DNA of 64,000 bases from Marinobacter lipolyticus SM19 (GCF_000397065.2 NZ_KE007326.1:260124-324123), one strand, 5' to 3'. Positions 52,082 through 61,581 are shown, counted from the stretch's first letter. Notes: generated by a model not told the origin, from the letters alone. Translations and numbers: made by a program.

Positions 52082-53401
52082 TCAGGAACCGTCCTTGTCA
52101 GCGACCGTCAGCGACCGTAACAGCTGATCCAGTGAGATGTCTGAAGGTAGCTCCTTAAGCGTCTTAACCAGCTGATCCTGCTCACCAAAACGCCCCCTGT
52201 CATAGAACGGAACCAGTGACTCGGAAAGCTCACCCGCTGTATGCTCCCTATTATCCTGGAAGGAAGCTACCTGATCCGCCAGCTGGCGTAGATGAGCAGC
52301 AAATTGCTGGCGCTGAAGTCCTGGCAATCTCTCCCACTCGACAGACGCAAGACCAGCCTGAATAATCTCGATGGTCGCCTCATCCACCGTGCGCCCCACC
52401 AGTGCAAATAAAGCGTTGAATGCTTCATATCGAAGCAATGCGGCATCCTCTTCCCGAGCCAGCAGTTCACCCAACTCCTCTATCAGTTCCAGGCTCCTTG
52501 CCTTCGCACTGACAGGATGTGCTGCGGTGTTATCTGTATCAGAGCGCGCCTTTTTCTGTGGCGCGGCCCGTCGGGAAGCCTCATACCAATACGCCGCAAT
52601 ACCCGCTTTTCGCGGGGCCATCTGCCCCAGGCGCAGGTGAATCATATCCACGAGGGTGTGAAATTGCCGGCAAGACGGGTCCGATGAAGGCATCAGGGCA
52701 ACGGGCCGCTGGTTCAGTACAGACTGCCGCAGGGTTTCATCCCGCCAAACCGCGCCCAGGTAATGGAGTGAAAGCCCCAGATGCCGCTGTGCCGCTAAAT
52801 CCAGACGCTGAAACACAGAGCGGGCCTGACTGGCCCCCTGAGCCATATTGACAAGTACACTGGGCACCCTTTTATAGCCTCGCCGCTGGAGCACCTTGAT
52901 CAGAGAAAAGGCATCCGTCAGCGACGCCGGATCAGGAGTGACCACAACACAGGCCAATTCGGACGCGGCAATCATATGAAGACCGACGGCCTGAAGACCT
53001 GCAGCAGTATCGGTAATGATATAGTCGTACCGGTTTTCCAGCCGGTGCAGGGCCTTGAGAATATCCAGGCTCGCCGCGGTACCCATATCCAGGCATTCCT
53101 GGACACCAGAGGCTCCCGGGACAATATGGAGGTCATGGTCCACAGCCATGATCACATCGCCCAGCACACATTCCCCGGAAATCACGTTGGCCAGTGTCAT
53201 ACGGGGATACTGCCCCAGCATAATGCTGACATTTGCCAGATCCGTGTCACCGTCAAGCAGCAGCACACGGCTCCCTTCCCTCGCAAGGGTCAGCCCAAGG
53301 TTCAATGCCACAGACGTTTTTCCCCCCCCCCCTTTACCGCCAGTAATCGCGACCGTTCGGGGTTGGTTCACTTTATGCTTTGCACCTCGGGAAGCCGTCA
53401 T
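52082..53401 (-). CDS. FleN/MinD-like ATPase with C-terminal extension
   Basis: A 439-residue ParA/MinD-superfamily ATPase. The deviant Walker A is GGKGGGGKTS (normally KGGVGKT) at residues 21-30, followed by LLLDGDTDLANVSIMLG and the FleN-like TDTAAGL. The last ~170 residues have no recognised domain, so it is not a plain FleN (about 280 residues). Eleven consecutive G lie on the P-loop codons (53322-53332). It is divergent from the HDOD-kinase gene. There are no flagellar genes nearby, so it is an orphan; a role in polar placement or signalling is inference. Confidence 0.85.
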   Translation of the reverse strand: MTASRGAKHKVNQPRTVAITGGKGGGGKTSVALNLGLTLAREGSRVLLLDGDTDLANVSIMLGQYPRMTLANVISGECVLGDVIMAVDHDLHIVPGASGVQECLDMGTAASLDILKALHRLENRYDYIITDTAAGLQAVGLHMIAASELACVVVTPDPASLTDAFSLIKVLQRRGYKRVPSVLVNMAQGASQARSVFQRLDLAAQRHLGLSLHYLGAVWRDETLRQSVLNQRPVALMPSSDPSCRQFHTLVDMIHLRLGQMAPRKAGIAAYWYEASRRAAPQKKARSDTDNTAAHPVSAKARSLELIEELGELLAREEDAALLRYEAFNALFALVGRTVDEATIEIIQAGLASVEWERLPGLQRQQFAAHLRQLADQVASFQDNREHTAGELSESLVPFYDRGRFGEQDQLVKTLKELPSDISLDQLLRSLTVADKDGS

Positions 53402-53609
53402 CGCTTGTTATGGGTATCCATAAATTCGGTGGAAGTAGGTCTTAAAAAAACTGTCCAAATTCTACACATATCACAAACTAGTGAACACAACGCTCAAAAT
53501 TTCAGCAATAACAGTTTAATAAATACACGTTATTGTCTAAGCTCTTGATGGACAATAATAATGAACATGTCGTCAGACTACAGCGACACCATGCGCTCAC
53601 AGGTAGCCC
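53402..53609. promoter_or_regulatory. Divergent promoter region of the signalling island
   Basis: An AT-rich 208-base spacer between the ATPase and HDOD-kinase starts. Position implies divergent promoters. No operator is readable. Confidence 0.4.
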
Positions 53610-55589
53610 ATGCAAACAGCCCCGGACATACAGTTACCAAGTCTTCCTGAGGTCACCCTGAGAGCACTGGAAGCCTGTCACCAGGAGGACAGTTACCGCA
53701 AGATCAGTGATATTGTTTCCACCGACACGGCATTGGTTACCCGCGTGCTTGCAGTCGCCAATTCCGCACTTTATGGACCTGCCACACAGTTAAACTCAAT
53801 AGATCACGCCCTGTTGCGCCTGGGCACTCACCGCTTTCAAACCCTATTACTGACCGCAGCCCTGCGCCAAATGTTGCTCGAGCTGGGCGCGGATCAATGG
53901 CAACAGCTGCGGGATTTTTGGCGGCTATCTCTAACCACAGCACTCACCGCACGGGCACTGGCCACGCTCACCCGTTATCCAGAACCTGACCAGGCATTCA
54001 TGTTGGGCATGCTCCACAATATCGGAGAGCTCCTTGCCCTGAAAACACCTCCCGGTGAAACCCGACAATACTATCTTGACCACCAGTGCGATATTGCAGC
54101 GGAGCTGGTCCGATCCTGGGGGCTGGGAGGCATGGCGGAGGATGCCATGCGATACCAGCAAGCTCTGCCTGCAGAGATTCAGGATGCAGGGCATCTGGTC
54201 AAACTGATCAGCCTTGCGACCAGGCTGGCACTGGCGGATGCGGCAGGTATCGCCGCCGCTGGAACGGTCTTCGGTTTGAGCGAGGACCTGACCCTGGAAA
54301 TCAACCGCCGTATTGATCGGGAGGTCACAGGTGTTGCCGAATCTCTCGGCATCCCCCTGAACGATGACTACAAACCTGCGGCAGCCCAACATCAATTGAA
54401 GCAGGCCGTACTTGAGCAGACACTGGTCAGTCAAGTCCTGAAAATGTCGCCCCTTGACGAACTCGGGATAAACGCACTGGCAGAGACCGTTAACAGCCTG
54501 ACCCTGATCACTGGCTTGCAGGCGCTGTGCTTTGGTCGCACGGCCGACGGTCTGGCCCTGTTGTCCGGAACCATCAGTGATATACCCGACCTGAATATCA
54601 CCCCAAACCCTGCCTCCAGCGTTTTGACTGAAGCCTATATCCGACAGACATCCGTTCATCTGGCCGACCGGAATCCAACGGTTCTGGACCGTCAACTGCT
54701 TTCATTATTGCGCTCGCCGTCATTGCTCGCCATCCCCATCGTTACCAAAGCCGGATGCCCCGGCGTGTTTGTACTGGGTACGGACAAAACGAGCGCAGCC
54801 GCTGCCGAGCGCATCGCTAGTCTTTTCACCGACGAAGTAGCCAGCTCCCTGGTCCGCATGGAAACCGGGCATGCCCACACCGGTAACTCGCTGGATACGG
54901 AACTTGCGCAAATTTCGTTGCGCCGTCAGCTTCATGAAGTCACTAACCCGCTAACCATTATTCGCCAATACATCCATCAACTTCGCCTCCGCCTTGACGA
55001 TACCGACCTGCAAAACGATCTGGATGTGATCCGGGAAGAACTGGACCGGGCCGGGGACTTACTGCTACGGATCAGTCGCCCGGATATGGTTGGGGATAAC
55101 GGTAGCCCCGCCTATGCGACGTTGAATCACGAGATCCTTACCCTGAAGGAGCTTCTGGAAGATGGTTTGTTTGGAGAGGAGAACAAACAACTCACGACCT
55201 CGTTGAGCCAACACGACACCGGGGTGGCCGCTTCGCCATCGACCATCCGACAGATCCTTATCAACCTGATCCGCAATGCCGCTGAAAGCCTGGTCGAAGG
55301 TGGTCAGGTAACCATCAAAACGTCAGCGCCCGTCTGGCAGAACGGCCGGACCTGGGTTGAACTTGAAATTTCCGACAACGGTGGCGGCATTCCCGAAAAT
55401 GTCAGGAATGTGTTGTTTTCACCGGTAGCAACCAGCAAAGGGAATGGCCACAGCGGACTTGGCCTGAGCATAGTCAAACAGCTCATAGATGACATGGAGG
55501 GCAGCATCGCTTGCCGTACGGGGAATGAAGGCACGGTCTTCAGGATGTTATTACCCACCGCAGGCAACAAGAAGAATGATAACGATTGA
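53610..55589 (+). CDS. HDOD-domain histidine kinase
   Basis: A 659-residue soluble protein. Residues 1-200 form an HDOD domain (LPSLPEVTLRALEACHQEDS, LVTRVLAVANSALYG, FMLGMLHNIGELLAL). A GAF-like middle follows. A histidine kinase end then has an H-box RRQLHEVTNPLTIIRQY (His near residue 445), N-box INLIRNAAESL, G1 ISDNGGGIPENV and G2 HSGLGLSIVKQL. No membrane segment or receiver is present. Its likely output is the response regulator encoded by the next gene, which starts 19 bases later or overlaps it. HDOD-kinase fusions are known in gammaproteobacteria, but the signal is unknown. Confidence 0.9.
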   Translation: MQTAPDIQLPSLPEVTLRALEACHQEDSYRKISDIVSTDTALVTRVLAVANSALYGPATQLNSIDHALLRLGTHRFQTLLLTAALRQMLLELGADQWQQLRDFWRLSLTTALTARALATLTRYPEPDQAFMLGMLHNIGELLALKTPPGETRQYYLDHQCDIAAELVRSWGLGGMAEDAMRYQQALPAEIQDAGHLVKLISLATRLALADAAGIAAAGTVFGLSEDLTLEINRRIDREVTGVAESLGIPLNDDYKPAAAQHQLKQAVLEQTLVSQVLKMSPLDELGINALAETVNSLTLITGLQALCFGRTADGLALLSGTISDIPDLNITPNPASSVLTEAYIRQTSVHLADRNPTVLDRQLLSLLRSPSLLAIPIVTKAGCPGVFVLGTDKTSAAAAERIASLFTDEVASSLVRMETGHAHTGNSLDTELAQISLRRQLHEVTNPLTIIRQYIHQLRLRLDDTDLQNDLDVIREELDRAGDLLLRISRPDMVGDNGSPAYATLNHEILTLKELLEDGLFGEENKQLTTSLSQHDTGVAASPSTIRQILINLIRNAAESLVEGGQVTIKTSAPVWQNGRTWVELEISDNGGGIPENVRNVLFSPVATSKGNGHSGLGLSIVKQLIDDMEGSIACRTGNEGTVFRMLLPTAGNKKNDND

Positions 55590-55608
55590 GCATAACGGGC
55601 AAACACCA

Positions 55609-57780
55609 ATGAAACCTGCGCACGCTGAACAGCCTTTAAACGCCCCGATGCCCGCACGGGTTCTCGTGGTTGATGATGAACCCAGGCTACTGACCAGCCT
55701 TTGCTCCCTGCTTCGCAGCCAGGAATACAGTGTCACAGAAGCCGCAGATGGTCACGGCGCATGCCAGCTGATCGACAGCCAGACATTCGACCTGGCAATG
55801 CTGGATTTACGCATGCCCGGAATCGACGGGTTCGACGTCATGCGGCACATCGCCTCCCGACAACCGGATTGCGGCGTTGTCGTCGTCAGCGGTGAGAGTT
55901 CCTTTGACGCAGTAAGCCGCGCCCTGCGCCGTGGCGCCCTGGATTATATTCGCAAACCCTTTGATCCGGACGAACTCCTCGCCACCGTTGAGAGCGTGCT
56001 GGAGAAACGGGCCCTGTTGCGCGCCCATGAGCATATCCGCGGACGCCTTGAAAAGTCTGAGGCGTTGCACCGTTATATCGTCAACAGCTCACCGGATATC
56101 GTCTTCATGCTTGATGGCGACGGCCACTTCTGCTTTGTGAACAGCAAGGTCGAATGTATGCTGGGATATCATCCGCAGGAGCTTCGTGGTCGCCATTTCC
56201 GCCACATCATTGATGACCGGGATGTAGCCCGGGGCACCTATGCCCTCAACGCGCCCAATATTTCTGCGGATAACCCCCGTACGCTGGAAGTCCGTCTGAA
56301 AACCCGCGGCAGCCGCCGTGCCAATCGCTACTTTGAAATCACGGCCTTCCCGATAGACCCGGAAACCTGGCCGCAGGCGGGTGCCGACGAACATGGCAAG
56401 CACCGGGAAGCCCGGTACTATGGCACCGCCCGTGATGTGACTGAGCGCAAGGAAGCAGAAGCGTTTATCAATTTCCAGGCCTACCACGATCTGCTGACCC
56501 GTCTACCAAACCGCGCCCTGTTCAAGGACCGGCTGGAACTGGCCATTACCCACGCCCGGAGAGAGAACCAGAAGCTTGCGGTGATGTTTCTGGATCTCGA
56601 TCGCTTCAAGGTCATCAACGACACCCTGGGCCATGCCATGGGAGATCGCTTGCTCCAGGCCGTCACCCATCGTCTTGAGCGTTGCCTGCGCAAGGGCGAC
56701 ACCCTGTCACGATTCGGTGGAGACGAGTTCACGCTATTGCTGCCATCAATCCACAGCCACGAAGATGCCCGAATGATCGCGAAAAAGCTGATCAAGGCGC
56801 TCCGTAACCCGTTCCAACTCGGTGACCATGAAGTGTTTGTCGGGGTCAGTATTGGCATTTCCATTTTCCCGGAAGCCGGGGAAAACATGGACCACCTGAT
56901 ACAGAACGCGGACATAGCCATGTACCACGTTAAAGCCAGGGGCAAAGACGGCTATCGATTTTATTCGGCGAGCATGAGTATTGACTCGGCAAACCGCCTA
57001 ATACTTGAACGGGACCTGCGGTTGGCCCTGGAACGAGAAGAATTACGGGTGTTCTACCAGCCCCAGGTTTGCGCGGCCACCAACCAGGTGGTTGGGCTGG
57101 AGGCGCTGGTGCGGTGGCAGCACCCGGTTCGGGGCCTGCTTTACCCCCGCGACTTCCTGCCGCTGGCAGAGGAAACCAGATTGATCACCCAGGTCAGCGA
57201 ATGGGTGATGAACCAGGCTTTTCAGGATGTAGGACACTGGATTCGTTCCGGCCAGCAGGACCTTCGTCTGGCGGTGAACCTATCGCCCATACAGGTAGAA
57301 CACCCGAAGTTCGTGGAAACTCTGATGAAACAGTTGCGCGCCAGTCATTTCCCGCCACGAAACCTGGAAATCGAGATTACCGAAAACCTGATCATGAATG
57401 ATCTTGAGCAGATCAGCCAGAAGCTCCGGGAACTGGCCGATTTCGGCATTCGAATTGCCATTGATGATTTTGGCACTGGCTATTCGTCTCTCAATTACAT
57501 CCACCGCCTGCCCATTCACACCCTCAAAGTGGATCAATCCTTCGTCAAAGCCATTCGCAGCGGCGAAGAAGGTGCCTGTATCGTCAACGCCATCATCGCC
57601 ATGGCCCATGGCCTCAGGCTGGAGATCATCGCCGAAGGTGTTGAGACGACTGAACAGCTGACGTATCTGAAGCGTCTTGGCTGTCATCAGATCCAGGGTT
57701 TTATCCACGGGGCGGCCCAGCCCGCCGAGGCAATTGAAAACTGCCTGGGACATCTCCCTGCCAAGGCTGCCATGCTCTGA
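55609..57780 (+). CDS. Rec-PAS-GGDEF-EAL response regulator
   Basis: A 723-residue protein. The receiver has VVDDEPRLL, phospho-Asp in AMLDLRMPGIDG and Lys in YIRKPFDP. A PAS domain (YIVNSSPDIVFMLDGDGHF) leads to GGDEF with intact SRFGGDEFTLLL and an I-site RKGD five residues before it. The EAL domain has LEALVRWQHP, EIEITENLIM, IDDFGTGYSSLNY and EGVETTEQL, all intact. It may therefore both make and degrade c-di-GMP under phosphorylation by the HDOD kinase. Starts at 55576 (14-base overlap) and 55609 are both possible; the ribosome sites are weak. Confidence 0.92.
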   Translation: MKPAHAEQPLNAPMPARVLVVDDEPRLLTSLCSLLRSQEYSVTEAADGHGACQLIDSQTFDLAMLDLRMPGIDGFDVMRHIASRQPDCGVVVVSGESSFDAVSRALRRGALDYIRKPFDPDELLATVESVLEKRALLRAHEHIRGRLEKSEALHRYIVNSSPDIVFMLDGDGHFCFVNSKVECMLGYHPQELRGRHFRHIIDDRDVARGTYALNAPNISADNPRTLEVRLKTRGSRRANRYFEITAFPIDPETWPQAGADEHGKHREARYYGTARDVTERKEAEAFINFQAYHDLLTRLPNRALFKDRLELAITHARRENQKLAVMFLDLDRFKVINDTLGHAMGDRLLQAVTHRLERCLRKGDTLSRFGGDEFTLLLPSIHSHEDARMIAKKLIKALRNPFQLGDHEVFVGVSIGISIFPEAGENMDHLIQNADIAMYHVKARGKDGYRFYSASMSIDSANRLILERDLRLALEREELRVFYQPQVCAATNQVVGLEALVRWQHPVRGLLYPRDFLPLAEETRLITQVSEWVMNQAFQDVGHWIRSGQQDLRLAVNLSPIQVEHPKFVETLMKQLRASHFPPRNLEIEITENLIMNDLEQISQKLRELADFGIRIAIDDFGTGYSSLNYIHRLPIHTLKVDQSFVKAIRSGEEGACIVNAIIAMAHGLRLEIIAEGVETTEQLTYLKRLGCHQIQGFIHGAAQPAEAIENCLGHLPAKAAML

Positions 57781-58044
57781 TCGCAGCCTGAATCCCCCGC
57801 CTTGATTCTTCCTCTATCCAGACATTGTCCGACATTCCTATTATAAATGTTGACTTGGTTTGCAAAGCATTTCATTGCGTTACTTTGTGTATCCGGAAAT
57901 GCGCGGTGCTGCACATAATTCCCCCAGCCTCTTCCCTAGAGTGACTTCCACAAGGCGTTGTCGCCGAATAGCCGACGGGCAGTCGAGCCAACAATCACAA
58001 CAACGGTGACAGCATACCCAGGATATGGACAGGCAGCAGTGATC
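57781..58044. other. Intergenic region upstream of the methyltransferase
   Basis: A 264-base spacer. TTGACT at 57850-57855 is a possible -35 element, but no matching -10 is convincing. No gene is seen. Confidence 0.4.
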
Positions 58045-58698
58045 ATGCGCGACAAGTACAAATATATTGGTCCCGTTTACGACTTCCTCAGCAACCTATA
58101 CAGCGGCAAGAACATCCACCGGTGCAAAACCGCCATGCTGGATGTAGAAACCGTACGTCCCGGATCGCACATCCTTTTCGCTGGCGTTGGCCATGGACGG
58201 GATGCCATTCGCGCCGCGGAACTGGGCGCGCAGGTGACGGTGGTTGACCTGTCCGAAACTATGCTGCGCAAGTTCGGTGAAGCCCAGGAGAAAGAAGCCC
58301 CCCACCTGACTATCCGCTGTATCCACAGCGATATCATGAAGGTCGAGGAATTCGAGCAATACGACATGGTCGTTGCCAATTTCTTTCTCAACGTGTTTGA
58401 CGAAGACATGATGGTGCGGGTGCTGGAGCACCTGATCCGACTGGGCAAGCCGGACGCGAAGGTGGTAGTGGGCGATTTCTGCTATCCCACTGGCAATCTC
58501 GTCGCCCGGTTGTTCAAGAAGATGTACTGGTACATGGCTGTCTTCATTTTCTGGCTCTTCGCCAACAATGCCTTCCACAAGATTTACAACTACCCCGAGC
58601 ACATGCAACGCCTCGGTCTGCACGTCACCGAGAAGAAACATTTCAAGTTGCTGAACATGAACTGCTACTGGTCGATCCTGGGTCAGAAACAGGCTTGA
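58045..58698 (+). CDS. Class I SAM methyltransferase (UbiE-like fold)
   Basis: A 217-residue methyltransferase. Motif I reads ILFAGVGHGRDAIRAAELGA and is followed by the acidic VTVVDLSETML; later motifs are YDMVVANFFLNVFDED and KVVVGDFCYP. A hydrophobic stretch (YWYMAVFIFWLFANNAF) near residues 150-175 suggests membrane association, fitting a lipid or quinone substrate. The start at 58045 has only a weak ribosome site, and a GTG two codons earlier is possible. It is followed after 52 bases by the DUF2156-like gene, with which it probably works. Confidence 0.83.
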   Translation: MRDKYKYIGPVYDFLSNLYSGKNIHRCKTAMLDVETVRPGSHILFAGVGHGRDAIRAAELGAQVTVVDLSETMLRKFGEAQEKEAPHLTIRCIHSDIMKVEEFEQYDMVVANFFLNVFDEDMMVRVLEHLIRLGKPDAKVVVGDFCYPTGNLVARLFKKMYWYMAVFIFWLFANNAFHKIYNYPEHMQRLGLHVTEKKHFKLLNMNCYWSILGQKQA

Positions 58699-58750
58699 AC
58701 AGGAACCCTCAGACACACTCTGAACAAGAAAAAACCGGGGGAGCATGACT

Positions 58751-59758
58751 ATGTCAGACCAGATCCTAGCGCTCGATGATATTCGCTCACTGGAGGAAGG
58801 CACGTTCAGCTTTCCTGAGCGGGTGGGCTACCTGAAAAAATTCGGGGACCATTCCCAATCTTTCTCCACGCTTCAGCCGGGCATGAAGTATTTCGACATG
58901 GCCGGTATCGGCTACATCGCCTACATGCGCAAATGGGGTGGCACGTTCGTATTGTCTGACCCGGTCTGCGCCCCGGAACACTTCGCCCAGATACTGGAAC
59001 GGTTCCACAATCGCTTTCCGAACGCCTGCTACATTCAGGTATCCAAACCGGTTGTGGACTTCCTGCACATGCGTTTTGGATTATTTGGCACTCAGTTCGG
59101 CAGTGAGTCCCGCATTGACCTGAAACACTGGACTCTGAGTGGCAAGAAAAAGCAGGTGCTGCGTACAGCCCTGAATCAGGCTGAAAAAAACGGGATCACC
59201 GTGCAAGAGCGGTTCAGTGACGACCATACCCGAGAAATCTCGGACGCCTGGATTCGAACCCGCAAGTGCAAAAGCAAGGAGATCCGGTTCCTGATTCGTC
59301 CCATGGAAATGGAATACCGGGAGAATGAACGTCACTTCTATGCTTACCAGGACGGCAAGGCGGTGGGTTTTATCTATTTTGATCCGGTTTACCGCAACAA
59401 CAACATTGTCAGCTATGTTCCCAATATTTCCCGCGCTAACGCTGATTTCAGACAGGGTATCTTCTATACGCTGATGGCCCACGCCATGGACGTGTTCCGG
59501 TCGGAAGGCGTGCCCTATCTGGATCTCGGACTGATTCCGCTGTCACTGGACCCGGCGACCGAACATCAGGAAAGCCGCCTGCTCAAACGCATATTCCACA
59601 GTCTCTACGAACACGGAAACTTCCTGTATAACTTCAAAGGACTGGAGTTTACCAAATCCCGTTTCCGTGGTGACAATTTCAAAACTTACTGCTGCCACCG
59701 AAGAACCATTCCAGCCCTGGAGTTCCTGGCCATGTTCAAGCTGACCCGGCTTTTGTAA
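58751..59758 (+). CDS. DUF2156 (lysyltransferase/MprF C-terminal-like) protein
   Basis: A 335-residue protein resembling the soluble catalytic half of MprF-type aminoacyl-phospholipid synthases (DUF2156), a double GNAT fold: KYFDMAGIGYIAYMRKWGG, GKAVGFIYFDPVYR, VSYVPNISRANADFRQGIFY and PYLDLGLIPLS. No membrane domain is present, unlike full MprF. It may transfer an aminoacyl or acyl group to a lipid head group, possibly acting with the methyltransferase. GGGGGAG lies seven bases before the ATG at 58751, which is preferred over the ATG two codons earlier. Its last 23 bases overlap murI. Confidence 0.78.
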   Translation: MSDQILALDDIRSLEEGTFSFPERVGYLKKFGDHSQSFSTLQPGMKYFDMAGIGYIAYMRKWGGTFVLSDPVCAPEHFAQILERFHNRFPNACYIQVSKPVVDFLHMRFGLFGTQFGSESRIDLKHWTLSGKKKQVLRTALNQAEKNGITVQERFSDDHTREISDAWIRTRKCKSKEIRFLIRPMEMEYRENERHFYAYQDGKAVGFIYFDPVYRNNNIVSYVPNISRANADFRQGIFYTLMAHAMDVFRSEGVPYLDLGLIPLSLDPATEHQESRLLKRIFHSLYEHGNFLYNFKGLEFTKSRFRGDNFKTYCCHRRTIPALEFLAMFKLTRLL

Positions 59759-60578
59759 CCCCTTCGTCACCGGGCCAATGACCGCGGACTTCATTCGGGG
59801 CCAACCCTGACTGTTTCATATAGCGTCTCAGGCCACTGGGCACTTCCCCGGAAAACAGGGCTGCACGCACTGGACGGTCCGGCATCACTTGCGAGGCGGC
59901 GGCGGAATTGCCCTGCTGCCCAAGCAGCCACTCGGTGCGGCGGGCAATCGCGTCCCCGGAATCCACCCAGAAGCGCACCTCAGGCAGGCACGCCTGAAGC
60001 TCTTCCCGAATCAGCGGGTAGTGGGTGCAACCGAGCACAACGGTATCGACACCCGCCTGTTTAAAAGGCTGCAAGGCCTCGCATAGCAACTGTAGTGGAA
60101 GCTCATCCCCGGCGACCGAATCCTCAATCCACCGCACAAGTTGCGGGTGGCCGATTCGTTCAACCTGACAATCAGCCGCGAATTCCCGGATCAATTTTTC
60201 CAGATAAGGGCGGCGAATGGTTGCGGGCGTGGCCAGAATGCCAATACGGCGGTTCTGACTGCAGGCAGCTGCTGGCTTTACCGCCGGAACAACGCCAACC
60301 ACGGGTATCGATGTCATCGATCGCAAATCGGGCAGCACCACGGTACTGGCGGTGTTACAGGCCACCACAATGACATCACAGGGAAACCGGCGCAGCGCCT
60401 CAGCAATCAACCGCTGACAACGCTGGGTGACTACGGATTCAGGCTGGTCACCGTAAGGAAAACCGGCGTTATCCGCCACATACACCTGTTCGGCGAAAGG
60501 CAGACGCTGCCGGATACAGGCGGACACACTCAAGCCACCGACACCGGAGTCAAACACCAAGATACGTGGCACTGTCAT
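59736..60578 (-). CDS. murI: Glutamate racemase
   Basis: A 280-residue racemase making D-glutamate for peptidoglycan. The two catalytic cysteines are in VACNTAST and GCTHYPL, with the N-terminal FDSGVGGLSV and YGDQP substrate loops. The ATG at 60578 has AAGGG upstream and begins MTVPRILVFDSG; an earlier in-frame GTG is less likely. Convergent overlap with the DUF2156 gene is 23 bases. It lies 19 bases downstream of nudC on the same strand. Confidence 0.95.
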   Translation of the reverse strand: MTVPRILVFDSGVGGLSVSACIRQRLPFAEQVYVADNAGFPYGDQPESVVTQRCQRLIAEALRRFPCDVIVVACNTASTVVLPDLRSMTSIPVVGVVPAVKPAAACSQNRRIGILATPATIRRPYLEKLIREFAADCQVERIGHPQLVRWIEDSVAGDELPLQLLCEALQPFKQAGVDTVVLGCTHYPLIREELQACLPEVRFWVDSGDAIARRTEWLLGQQGNSAAASQVMPDRPVRAALFSGEVPSGLRRYMKQSGLAPNEVRGHWPGDEGVTKAGSA

Positions 60579-60597
60579 AACACCCTTATCTGACACT

Positions 60598-61419
60598 TCA
60601 TTGGTCTTCCCGCTGCTGGCTCAGTTCCCGCGCCATATCCCGGATCAACCGTCCGGCAATGGTGGTTGCCGGGGGAATCGGCGGTAAATCTTCCGGGCCA
60701 TACCAGTCTGCGTCTGCCAGTTCATCTTCCTGGAGAACCAGGTCGCCACTACGGTAATCCGCAAAAAATCCAACCATCAACTGATGAGGAAAAGGCCAGG
60801 GCTGAGATGAGCGATATCGGATATTGGTCACATCCAGGCCGGTTTCTTCCTTTACTTCACGGACAACCGCCTGCTCCAGACTTTCTCCAGGCTCCACAAA
60901 GCCGGCGATCAGACTGTAAAAGTGACGCTTGACCCGGGACGATCGGGCCAAAAGCATACGATTTTCCCTGCGAATGACCACGATGACACAGGGAGCAACC
61001 CGCGGATACCAGGGAATACCACAGGCCTCGCACCACTTGGCACGCTCCAGCGGATGGAGACCGGTGACGTCACCACATCGACCACAATAGCGGTGGTCCC
61101 GCCACCATTGCCAGACCTGAAATCCGGTGCCAAGCATCTCCGCGGGAGCATCTTCCATGATCAGAATCGCGTCCCGCAGGGGGATTATTTCTACTGTTTC
61201 CGGCAGACGATCGGCATCAAGCTCAACCACATAAAGCGGCTCCCCACCCCACTGGCCAAGGCTTACCGGGGCACACCCCGTGATCGCAAATGATTCAACC
61301 TCCTGCCAACGTACCAGCCAGTGGCCCTCACTTCTCACCACACTGTTTCCAGTAATCGCCAGCACCAGATCATCAGATCCCGGGGGCGTAGTTAACCAGC
61401 CTGGCAGCCACGTCGTCAT
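60598..61419 (-). CDS. nudC: NAD+ diphosphatase / NADH pyrophosphatase (NudC)
   Basis: A 273-residue Nudix hydrolase. The zinc ribbon is CGRCGDVTG with CEACGIPW. The Nudix box is GFVEPGESLEQ followed by REVKEETGL, and the NudC-specific SQPWPFPHQLM motif follows. It hydrolyses NAD(H) and removes NAD caps from RNA. The start at 61419 begins MTTWLPGWLTTPPGS with AGGATTC upstream; the open frame extends further but has no ribosome site. It is divergent from plsB. Confidence 0.94.
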   Translation of the reverse strand: MTTWLPGWLTTPPGSDDLVLAITGNSVVRSEGHWLVRWQEVESFAITGCAPVSLGQWGGEPLYVVELDADRLPETVEIIPLRDAILIMEDAPAEMLGTGFQVWQWWRDHRYCGRCGDVTGLHPLERAKWCEACGIPWYPRVAPCVIVVIRRENRMLLARSSRVKRHFYSLIAGFVEPGESLEQAVVREVKEETGLDVTNIRYRSSQPWPFPHQLMVGFFADYRSGDLVLQEDELADADWYGPEDLPPIPPATTIAGRLIRDMARELSQQREDQ

Positions 61420-61581
61420 AAAGAATCCTGAAGCAGAAGGTGGATTTTGCGGTTTTCCGGCGCATTCTAACAGCGGAAAATGTATCACACAGAACACCAC
61501 AGCAGAACGCCGGCACGTCTTTCCGCCCCGCACACAACCAAGTAAACTTAGCGCCTGTTTTGTAGACTGGAGCAACACTTT

